From assembly GCA_036513075.1 (NCBI GenBank), contig DATBZS010000029.1:1-21362 (forward strand): a stretch of DNA of 21,362 nucleotides, read 5' to 3'. The notes beneath the pieces were generated by a model, which made no database searches, was not told the DNA's origin, and saw only the letters and a list, made by a program, of their open reading frames with translations. Numbering within the stretch: position 1 is the stretch's first letter; each line of letters begins with the position of its first letter. A program made the position numbers and the translations under genes. The DNA is from Bog-756 sp036513075 (GTDB taxonomy: Bacteria; Actinomycetota; Acidimicrobiia; Acidimicrobiales; RAAP-2). This document shows positions 13,050-19,060 of the stretch, one piece after another.

Positions 13050-14092
13050 ACGGCGAAGCCACGAGTGAATCGCCGCCCCTGCGGTTCCTGTTCTCCGCGG
13101 CGTGGCAGGGGAATATCGAAGTCATCGAGCTTCCGGACCCGGGGATCACGGTGCACCAGCAGCACCGGACCATCGACTGGAATCTCAAAAACGCCAAGCG
13201 GTTCTGGGTCTACCTGCGAGACTCGCTGTCCATCATCCGGGTAGGTCGGTCCTACGATGGGATCGTCATCAGCTCGGCAGGCCTCGAGACGTTCCTGGTG
13301 CCGCTGATCTGGCGCTTCCTGCCTCGGCGGGTGCGTGGTCCCGGTGCGCTGGTAGTTCTCGACCCGATTGCCCTCCGGTGGCGGCAACTCGACCGACTGT
13401 TCGCGTTCGGCATGCGCAGCGTGGACCTGGTGCTCTGCATCCGCACCGGAGACGTCGACATGTTCGATCGACGGTTCGGGGTACCCGACGAGCGCTGTCG
13501 CTTCCTGGCCATGCCGGTGCCCGATGTCGACCAGGCAGCGCCCGTCGCCTCCCCTCGACCGCCGTACGTGTACGCAGCTGGCTCGGCGCACCGGGACTGG
13601 CGGCTGCTCCTCCGTGCCTTCGAGCTGATCCCCGATCAACACTGCATCGTGGCCACGCAGTCACTCGATTCCAAGTCGACGCCGATCCCTCCCAACGTGG
13701 AGCTGCTACCGGCCCAGACCATCGCCGACGGGCGGGTCCTCATGCAACACTCCACACTGGTCGCGGTGACCTTCGAGGACACTGATCTCGCCTGTGGCCC
13801 GACCATTATCCTTGACGCCTACGCCATGGGTATCCCCGTCGTCTCCTCCGATACCAACGGCAGCCGCGACTACGTGCAGCACGGTGTGACCGGGTTGCTC
13901 TCGCCGCCCGAGGATCCAGCAACACTTGCGGCAAACATCGCCGAGCTTTTGCACAGCGCCGATCGGCGTACTGCGATGAGGCGGGCCATCGAGAACCTCA
14001 GTCGGGGCGAACTCTCCCGCACCGTCTTCGAGGAGCGCCTTGGCCAGCACTTGCGGGCCGCAGTTTCGGATGCACGTCGGCGACCACGGTGA
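13046..14092 (+). CDS. GT-B fold glycosyltransferase (GT4-like)
   Basis: A 348-residue cytoplasmic glycosyltransferase with two Rossmann-like halves. The C-terminal nucleotide-sugar half is recognisable from GPTIILDAYAMGIPVVSSDTNGSRDYVQHGVTGLLSPPEDP (about 251-291), the GT4 donor-site block. The usual E-x7-E pair is degenerate: Asp257 stands where the second Glu is expected, with Ala249 in place of the first. The N-terminal acceptor half (about 12-165) is divergent. The GTG at 13046 overlaps the end of the short upstream ORF. A good Shine-Dalgarno is missing, which supports coupled initiation. Followed by a flippase, it likely builds a lipid-linked or surface glycan. The sugar is unknown. Confidence 0.8.
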   Translation: MNGEATSESPPLRFLFSAAWQGNIEVIELPDPGITVHQQHRTIDWNLKNAKRFWVYLRDSLSIIRVGRSYDGIVISSAGLETFLVPLIWRFLPRRVRGPGALVVLDPIALRWRQLDRLFAFGMRSVDLVLCIRTGDVDMFDRRFGVPDERCRFLAMPVPDVDQAAPVASPRPPYVYAAGSAHRDWRLLLRAFELIPDQHCIVATQSLDSKSTPIPPNVELLPAQTIADGRVLMQHSTLVAVTFEDTDLACGPTIILDAYAMGIPVVSSDTNGSRDYVQHGVTGLLSPPEDPATLAANIAELLHSADRRTAMRRAIENLSRGELSRTVFEERLGQHLRAAVSDARRRPR

Positions 14093-14102
14093 TCCGGTGC
14101 AG

Positions 14103-14165
14103 GTCCGGTCCGGACTTCCCGAGTAGCTGAACGGGTCCGGGTCTGGAGACCAACCAGACTACGAT
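14103..14165 (+). promoter_or_regulatory. Promoter of the flippase transcript with adjacent inverted repeats
   Basis: The -10-like TACGAT is at 14160-14165, 9 nt before an ATG at 14175. The perfect inverted repeat GTCTGG/CCAGAC (14141-14146 and 14154-14159) directly abuts the -10 and could be an operator. A near-palindrome, GTCCGG/CCGGAC (14103-14115), follows the glycosyltransferase stop by 10 nt and could be a short terminator stem or a second half-site. No -35 is evident. Confidence 0.45.
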
Positions 14166-14174
14166 TCGGGCAGC

Positions 14175-14204
14175 ATGCGTCCCTCAGATCAGCACCCGCT
14201 GTGA
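14175..14204 (+). CDS. Leaderless 9-codon upstream ORF coupled to the flippase
   Basis: ATG at 14175 follows TACGAT by 9 nt and encodes MRPSDQHPL. Its TGA (14202-14204) overlaps the GTG start of the flippase frame (14201) as GTGA. The peptide is too short for family assignment. The architecture is the same as before tetR and the glycosyltransferase. Confidence 0.45.
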   Translation: MRPSDQHPL

Positions 14205-17200
14205 CTGCCGCGGACAAACCACCGGCCAATGCCAGCGGGCGCCAGTTCGCCAGGAACGCGGCGTCGTCCTACGCCAACCTGTTCACCGGGATACTCCTGA
14301 GCCTGGTCCTGACCCGGGTGATCCTTCGCCACCTGGGTGCCGGCACGTACGGCCTGTGGATCGTCCTGCTCTCGATCGTCGGCTACCTGGGCCTGCTCGA
14401 CACCGGCGTGTCGACTGCGGTGGTCCAACGGGTGGCCCGGCTCTCGGCCATCGGCGACAAGGACGAGACCGCTGACGTCATCCGCACCTCACTGGTGTTC
14501 TTCTCCACCACCGGGACACTGGCCGTGTTGATCACGGTGGCGGTGGCTCCGTTTCTCGCGTCGTTCCTCCATCTCGGCGACGTGAGCGGGAGCGTCGCCG
14601 ACCGGACCTTGATCATTCTCGGGGTGATGACCGCGGTGAAGTTCATCGGCTCCGTCCCGTCGGCGGTGCTGTTCGGAGCCGGTCGGGGGGACCGCCAGTC
14701 CCAGATCGGCGCCGTCGGCTTCATCGTCACCCAGGTCAGTCAAGTGGTGGTCGTGCTTGCCGGGGGTGGCCTGATCGGCTTGGCCATCGTCAGCCTGGGG
14801 GGTGTCCTGTTCGGGACGGTGGTCTCGGCCGGCATCATCCGACGTACGACCGGTTCAAACGTGATCCAGGGTCGCTTTCGCGGTGATCTGCTGATCGACC
14901 TCCTCAGGTTCGGAGGGCGGAACACCGTCATCGCCATCAGTGGCTTGGTGTCGTTCAGCCTGGACGCCCTGATCATCGGCATCATCCTGCCCGTGGCGCA
15001 GGTGGCCCCCTACGACATCGCCCTGTCCACGGCCAACCTGACCCGCAACCTGACCACCTACGGCAGCGACCTACTGCTGCCCACCTACGCCCACTTCGAA
15101 AGCGTGAAGGACCCCGCTCGCCAGGCCCGCCTCTTCTCCCGCACCGTGATGGCCACCATGGCGATCACGCTGCCGATCCTGGTCGCCCTGGCGGCCTTCG
15201 GCGAACCCATCTTGAAACTGTGGCTCGGCAACGTCCCGCCCAAGACCTACTCGATCATGATCGCCCTCGGCTTCGTGACGGCGCTCGAACTCCCGGGCCA
15301 CCAGTGCTTCATTTTTCTGACCGGCGTCGGCCGCAACCAGCTGATGATGCGTATGGCCGTGGTGGGCGCCACCGTCAACTTGATCGGGAGCATCATCGCC
15401 ACGTTCGCGCTCGGCCCGATCGGGCCGGCCATCGGGTCGTTGCCCGCTGTGCTCGTCATCGACTTCACGATCCTCCCGATCATCGTGTGCCGGTACCTCA
15501 ATGTTCCGATCAGGCGCTACGTCAAGGACGCCCTGCTCCCGGTCTTGCCGGCGGTGGCTGTGGCCGGGGCGCTGGCCCTCCTCATCCTCTGGCTGTTCCC
15601 GGCCTCTCACACGACTCATGTGTTCCGGGATGGTGTGTGGGCCGTCATCAGCGCGGCGGTCGTGGTAGTCGGGGCATGGGCGGTCATGCTGGCCGTCACC
15701 CTCTGGATCGAGCCCGACATGCGCACTACGGCGGTGGCCCGTTTGCGGCGGCGGGGGTCGCCGGGCCCTCCGGCTACCATCGCCGACGATGCCTGCGTCC
15801 CGGCACACGAACCAACAAACCTGCCCGATCAGGTGAGCGGCGCTCCGGCGCCGGTCGAACCGAAGATGATGACCTCGACCCCCCACTCCGGGTCCCACGC
15901 CACCCCCACCTGGTTCGGACCCGAAGCCCGCCCGTTGTTCGGCTGGGTCCACGTGCCCGATGTGGCGGGCGGCCAGGGCGTCGTGCTGTGCCCCTCCATC
16001 GGCATCGAGGGCGAGGCGAGCCAACTGGCCTATCGGGATCTCGCCGTCGCCCTGGCCGACGCCGGGTGCACCGTCCTGCGATTCGACTACGACGGCATGG
16101 GTGACTCGGCCGGTCGCATGACCGACCCCGACCGTCTCGCCGCGTGGATCACCAGTGTCGACCGTGGCCTCGACTACCTGCGCGACGCGGGCGCGGTCCG
16201 ACTCCATCTGGTCGGCGCCCGGTTGGGTGCCACGCTGGCCGCCAGGGCCGCTGCCGGTCGGGACGACGTGGCGTCACTCGTCCTCTGGTACCCATGGACC
16301 AGAGGGAGTCAGTTCGTGCGGTACCAGCGGGCCCTGCGCCGGCTGTACGCGGTAGGGGACGCGCCGGACACTGCCGACGGATCCACCGAAATTCCGGGGT
16401 TCGTCCTCGACCCCGACCTCGCTCGCGACCTGAGGGCACTCGACAGCACCGCCCCGGACGGCACCTATCCGAAGGCGGTCCTGGTCATCGATGCCGTCGA
16501 TCTCGATACGGGCGAGCCGGTGCGCGCCGAATTCGGGCCGGAAGGGTGCGAGCGGCGCCCGGGCACCGGGGTGGACGCGCTGTTCAGCGTGGAGTTGATG
16601 CGGGCCACGGTGGACCCGCAGGACGTGGCCGCGATCACCTCCTACATCGTGGGCCAGGAAGTACCCGTGCCGCTTCGGGCCATCGAGCCGGCCATCCGCA
16701 CCGTGGCCCGGGTGGAGCCCGCCGGTGGCACACCCGTCATCGAGCGCCCCGTGGTCTTCGGTAACGTCGGGCTCTTCGGAGTCCTGGCCGAGCCGGGCGA
16801 GCCGACCGTCGGACCGATCCTGGGGGACTCGACCCGCGTGGTCACCACCGGTGGGACGGTGCCGATCTTCGGTGCCGCCCTCTTCCTCAACGCCGGCAGC
16901 CTCGACCATGTCGGCCCCGGCCGTCAGTGGGTGGAACTGAGCCGTCGTTGGGCCGCCGAAGGGATCCGGTGCCTACGCATGGACATCGGCGGCTTGGGGG
17001 ACAGCCGGTTGACCGGACCCCCCGGCGAGCTCTCGAGCTACCCGCCCGGCGCCCTCGACGACGTGACCGAGGGTGTCCGTTTCTTGGCCCCCGATGATCC
17101 CCGCGAGGTGGTGCTCCTCGGACTGTGCTCCGGTGCGTTCCACTCCTTGTTGGCCGCGCCTGCAACCGGGGTCGGTGGGGTGGCCGTCCTCAATCCGTTG

Positions 17201-17707
17201 CGGCTGCCTTCGCCGGGTGTCCAGGAACGGGGCTCGATCGGGGACCTCATCGAGGGAGCTCCGGCGGCCTGGGGTGGCGGCGAGCAGTCCCAGACACGCG
17301 AGCCGGCGGTCCGTGCTCAACGACGCCGGTTCCTCGGGACGTTGCGCGACAGAGGCGTGTTCCACCCGATCACCCGTCACCTACCTGACCGGGCGTGGTG
17401 GGCGCTGCAGTTGATCAAGGGCGGGCCCGACCCGGTGGCCTCCGTCCGCGAAGTCGTCGACAGCGGCGCCGCCGTCTGCATCGTGCTCGGGCCGGACGAG
17501 TGGCCGGGCATCGGCAGAGGCCGGACCCACGAGTTCCGTCGGCTGGCTCGTTCAGGGGTGCTGGAGATCGCCTTCGTGCCCACCCTCGACCACAGTTTCC
17601 ATGTGGCGCAGGGCCGCTCGGAGGCCCTCGTGGTGTTGGACGAGTGGGTGCTCGGAACCGGGTCCGGGGGCTCGTCGCTCGCCTCGGACGTGTCGACCAT
17701 CGGCTGA
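14201..17707 (+). CDS. Wzx/MurJ-like flippase fused to two alpha/beta-hydrolase modules
   Basis: A single open frame of 1168 residues. Residues about 14-505 are a polytopic membrane protein of the MATE/MOP flippase superfamily (polysaccharide biosynthesis type): the start FARNAASSYANLFTGILLSLVLTRVILRHLGAGTYGLW is the classic first helix pair, followed by about 12-14 hydrophobic segments. Residues 506-575 form a Pro/Ala-rich linker. Module one (about 577-850) is an alpha/beta hydrolase with RFDYDGMGDSAG, but its nucleophile elbow reads GARLG (672-676), lacking Ser or Cys. Module two (about 885-1150) has RMDIGGLGDS and elbow GLCSG (974-978) with Cys976, and a terminal TLDHSFH carrying a plausible catalytic His1131. 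It probably exports and modifies an undecaprenyl-linked glycan. The linker contains a promoter-like signal, so the hydrolase part may also be made alone from 15833. Confidence 0.8.
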   Translation: MTAADKPPANASGRQFARNAASSYANLFTGILLSLVLTRVILRHLGAGTYGLWIVLLSIVGYLGLLDTGVSTAVVQRVARLSAIGDKDETADVIRTSLVFFSTTGTLAVLITVAVAPFLASFLHLGDVSGSVADRTLIILGVMTAVKFIGSVPSAVLFGAGRGDRQSQIGAVGFIVTQVSQVVVVLAGGGLIGLAIVSLGGVLFGTVVSAGIIRRTTGSNVIQGRFRGDLLIDLLRFGGRNTVIAISGLVSFSLDALIIGIILPVAQVAPYDIALSTANLTRNLTTYGSDLLLPTYAHFESVKDPARQARLFSRTVMATMAITLPILVALAAFGEPILKLWLGNVPPKTYSIMIALGFVTALELPGHQCFIFLTGVGRNQLMMRMAVVGATVNLIGSIIATFALGPIGPAIGSLPAVLVIDFTILPIIVCRYLNVPIRRYVKDALLPVLPAVAVAGALALLILWLFPASHTTHVFRDGVWAVISAAVVVVGAWAVMLAVTLWIEPDMRTTAVARLRRRGSPGPPATIADDACVPAHEPTNLPDQVSGAPAPVEPKMMTSTPHSGSHATPTWFGPEARPLFGWVHVPDVAGGQGVVLCPSIGIEGEASQLAYRDLAVALADAGCTVLRFDYDGMGDSAGRMTDPDRLAAWITSVDRGLDYLRDAGAVRLHLVGARLGATLAARAAAGRDDVASLVLWYPWTRGSQFVRYQRALRRLYAVGDAPDTADGSTEIPGFVLDPDLARDLRALDSTAPDGTYPKAVLVIDAVDLDTGEPVRAEFGPEGCERRPGTGVDALFSVELMRATVDPQDVAAITSYIVGQEVPVPLRAIEPAIRTVARVEPAGGTPVIERPVVFGNVGLFGVLAEPGEPTVGPILGDSTRVVTTGGTVPIFGAALFLNAGSLDHVGPGRQWVELSRRWAAEGIRCLRMDIGGLGDSRLTGPPGELSSYPPGALDDVTEGVRFLAPDDPREVVLLGLCSGAFHSLLAAPATGVGGVAVLNPLRLPSPGVQERGSIGDLIEGAPAAWGGGEQSQTREPAVRAQRRRFLGTLRDRGVFHPITRHLPDRAWWALQLIKGGPDPVASVREVVDSGAAVCIVLGPDEWPGIGRGRTHEFRRLARSGVLEIAFVPTLDHSFHVAQGRSEALVVLDEWVLGTGSGGSSLASDVSTIG
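15775..15780 (+). promoter_or_regulatory. Internal -10 box inside the flippase-hydrolase linker
   Basis: TACCAT lies 8 nt (CGCCGACG) upstream of an ATG at 15789, the same geometry as the other leaderless starts here. It sits in the linker between the membrane and hydrolase parts. No -35 is visible. Confidence 0.4.
15789..15836 (+). CDS. Internal leaderless 15-codon ORF coupled to the hydrolase portion
   Basis: ATG at 15789 encodes MPASRHTNQQTCPIR. Its TGA (15834-15836) overlaps, as GTGA, a GTG at 15833 that is codon 545 of the flippase-hydrolase frame. Initiation there would give a free hydrolase of 624 residues starting MSGAPAPVEPKMM. This short ORF lies in a different frame from the fusion. 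Confidence 0.4.
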   Translation: MPASRHTNQQTCPIR

Positions 17708-17728
17708 GTTGGGCGGGCCCCGTTCAAC
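17708..17728 (+). terminator. Short hairpin after the flippase-hydrolase gene
   Basis: GTTGGGCGG (17708-17716) pairs with CCGTTCAAC (17720-17728) around GCC, with two G-U pairs on the plus-strand RNA. It begins directly at the stop codon. There is no T-run. It is a weak candidate. Confidence 0.35.
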
Positions 17729-17732
17729 AGAA

Positions 17733-17774
17733 GTGGCTCAGGAGACGTGGCTCAGCCAACGTTGCTCAGGAGTC
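17733..17774. repeat. Three tandem 14-bp repeats at the convergent gene junction
   Basis: The units start at 17733, 17747 and 17761: GTGGCTCAGGAGAC, GTGGCTCAGCCAAC, GTTGCTCAGGAGTC. Units one and two differ at 3 positions, units one and three at 2. The third unit contains the stop codon and last codons of the minus-strand gene ending at 17766. Each unit carries a TCA, which is TGA on the minus strand. Confidence 0.7.
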
Positions 17775-18173
17775 GGGCGCCCGTCCGCGCCGGCGCGCCG
17801 GGTCGCGGATGACGGCCACCGTCTTGGTGGGGTCGTCAGGGTCGAAGTGGAGGGTGATCGGGGCATCGGGGTCCTCCGGCTCGCCCGGGGCCTCCATCAC
17901 GAATGCCGGAAGCTCGCGCTTGGGTTGGAGGACCTCTTGCAGGCCGAAGGCGATGCCCGAGAGCACCGCACCGGTGGCCGAGTGCTTGACCCACTTCTGA
18001 AAGGGCAGCGGCTCGTGCGGGACGTGTCCGTCCTCGGCCTCGTCAGCGGCATCCTCGGGCGGCCGTACCTCGTTCCCGACCTGGGTGGCGCCCTCATCGG
18101 GACCGGCGTCAGCCGGACCCGATGACCCCTCCGGGGCGGGGGTTCCGCCGTCCGGTCCCGGGGTGATCTCCAC
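17766..18173 (-). CDS. Hypothetical acidic protein of unknown function
   Basis: A 135-residue protein with no family I can name. Residues 1-50 are low-complexity and acidic (Asp, Glu, Gly, Pro, Ala) and probably disordered. Residues 53-95 look folded and conserved: HEPLPFQKWVKHSATGAVLSGIAFGLQEVLQPK, including one amphipathic or weakly hydrophobic helix (67-80). An acidic stretch and a short beta-like segment, ITLHFDPDDPTKTVAVIRD, follow, ending in a basic tail. The GTG at 18173 is preceded by TACCGT and 6 nt, a leaderless arrangement. It is divergent from the DtxR-like gene across 67 bp, so co-regulation is possible. It is more likely cytoplasmic or peripheral than secreted, as no signal peptide is visible. 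Confidence 0.7.
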   Translation of the reverse strand: MEITPGPDGGTPAPEGSSGPADAGPDEGATQVGNEVRPPEDAADEAEDGHVPHEPLPFQKWVKHSATGAVLSGIAFGLQEVLQPKRELPAFVMEAPGEPEDPDAPITLHFDPDDPTKTVAVIRDPARRRGRAPDS

Positions 18174-18240
18174 GCCTCTACGGTACCGTCCGCCCGGGAC
18201 GACCGACTCGTCGGCGACGGCCGTGCCGTAGGATCGGCCC
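18174..18240. promoter_or_regulatory. Divergent promoter region between the hypothetical gene and the DtxR-like gene
   Basis: Leftward, TACCGT (18185-18180) lies 6 nt before the GTG at 18173. Rightward, TAGGAT (18229-18234) lies 6 nt before the GTG at 18241. The leftward -10 is embedded in the perfect palindrome ACGGTACCGT (18180-18189). A second inverted repeat, CGTCC/GGACG (18187-18191 and 18197-18201), follows. No canonical iron box (TTAGGTTAG-type) is present. Confidence 0.5.
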
Positions 18241-18900
18241 GTGCTGGACCGCTTCCACCCCCCGGTCGAGGAGTACCTCGAAACGATCTTCGCCCTCGAA
18301 GAGGAGGGGATCCCGGTGATCCAGGCCCGCCTGGCCGAGCGCCTGGGCAAAGCGGCTCCGTCCGTCTCGGAGATGCTCGACCGCCTGGAGGCCGACGGCC
18401 TCATCGTCCGCAGCGGCCGGCGCATCTCGATGACCTCGGCGGGTCGGTCGCTGGCCGAAGGTGTCGTCCGCAAGCACCGCCTGGCCGAGCGACTGCTGGT
18501 TGACATCATCGGACTGGACTGGGACAAGGCCCACATCGAAGCCGGCCGGTGGGAGCACGTGATCTCCGACGACGTCGAGGCCCGCCTGGTGGTGCTGCTC
18601 GACAACCCGACCACGTGCCCGCACGGGAACCCGATTCCGGGTTCGACGCCGGTCGGCCCGACCCAGAAGCGCCTGGCCGAGGCCCAGCCCGGCGACCACG
18701 TCCGCCTACTCCGGATCACCGAGAGTGTCGAGCACGAGGCAGACTCGCTCAGCTACCTGGGCGACAACGGGCTCACCCCGGGCACCACCGCACTGGTTCA
18801 GTCCCGCGCGCCCGACGGCACCCTCACCCTCGTCATGGGGGACGCGGCCATCGCCCTCGGCCCGGCCATGACCGAGCGGATGTTCATCGCTTCAGCCTGA
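18241..18900 (+). CDS. DtxR/MntR-family metal-dependent transcriptional regulator
   Basis: A 219-residue DtxR-type repressor with a winged helix (about 8-65, including RLAERLGKAAPSVSEMLDRLEADGLI), a dimerisation and metal domain (66-140), and a C-terminal SH3/FeoA-like domain (about 150-217). Conserved ligands are H79, E83, H98, E105 and H106 in KHRLAERLL and HIEAGRWEHVISDDVE. The residue equal to DtxR/IdeR Cys102 is Gly102. The equivalent of DtxR Met10 is an acid (E11), as in MntR, with E14 also MntR-like. This points away from a standard Fe(II) site, possibly toward Mn(II) or another metal (inference). CPHGNPIPG at 126-134 is typical of the group. It is probably autoregulated together with the divergent hypothetical gene. 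Confidence 0.9.
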   Translation: MLDRFHPPVEEYLETIFALEEEGIPVIQARLAERLGKAAPSVSEMLDRLEADGLIVRSGRRISMTSAGRSLAEGVVRKHRLAERLLVDIIGLDWDKAHIEAGRWEHVISDDVEARLVVLLDNPTTCPHGNPIPGSTPVGPTQKRLAEAQPGDHVRLLRITESVEHEADSLSYLGDNGLTPGTTALVQSRAPDGTLTLVMGDAAIALGPAMTERMFIASA

Positions 18901-18972
18901 CCGGGGCCTCGCCGCCGGCGTGGCGGAGCGCGACAGCTGACCCGGTGGGGACGGGTGTACGGCCGGATCCGG

Positions 18973-18999
18973 TCAGCACTCTGTAGAGTGGAGTGCCAG
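18973..18999. promoter_or_regulatory. CIRCE element (HrcA operator) overlapping a -10 box
   Basis: TCAGCACTC, a 9-nt spacer and GAGTGCCAG match the CIRCE consensus TTAGCACTC-N9-GAGTGCTAA at 8/9 and 7/9 positions, with the exact spacer length. The spacer contains TAGAGT (18984-18989), a -10-like hexamer, so HrcA binding would sit directly on the promoter. The perfect palindrome CCGGATCCGG (18963-18972) abuts it upstream. Confidence 0.9.
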
Positions 19000-19060
19000 A
19001 CACGACGGGGCCCCCGGGAAAGGCGCCCGCCCTCGCACCTCCTCTCCCTGGTGAGCGCCC

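Noticed and set aside
15071..16207. 378-codon minus-strand frame in the flippase-hydrolase region
   Set aside because: No recognisable domain, and a His/Asp/Gly-rich translation typical of antisense GC-rich DNA.
18174..18240. Iron box for the DtxR-like protein
   Set aside because: I looked for a TTAGGTTAG-type palindrome. Only TAGGAT, better explained as a -10, and unrelated GC palindromes are present.
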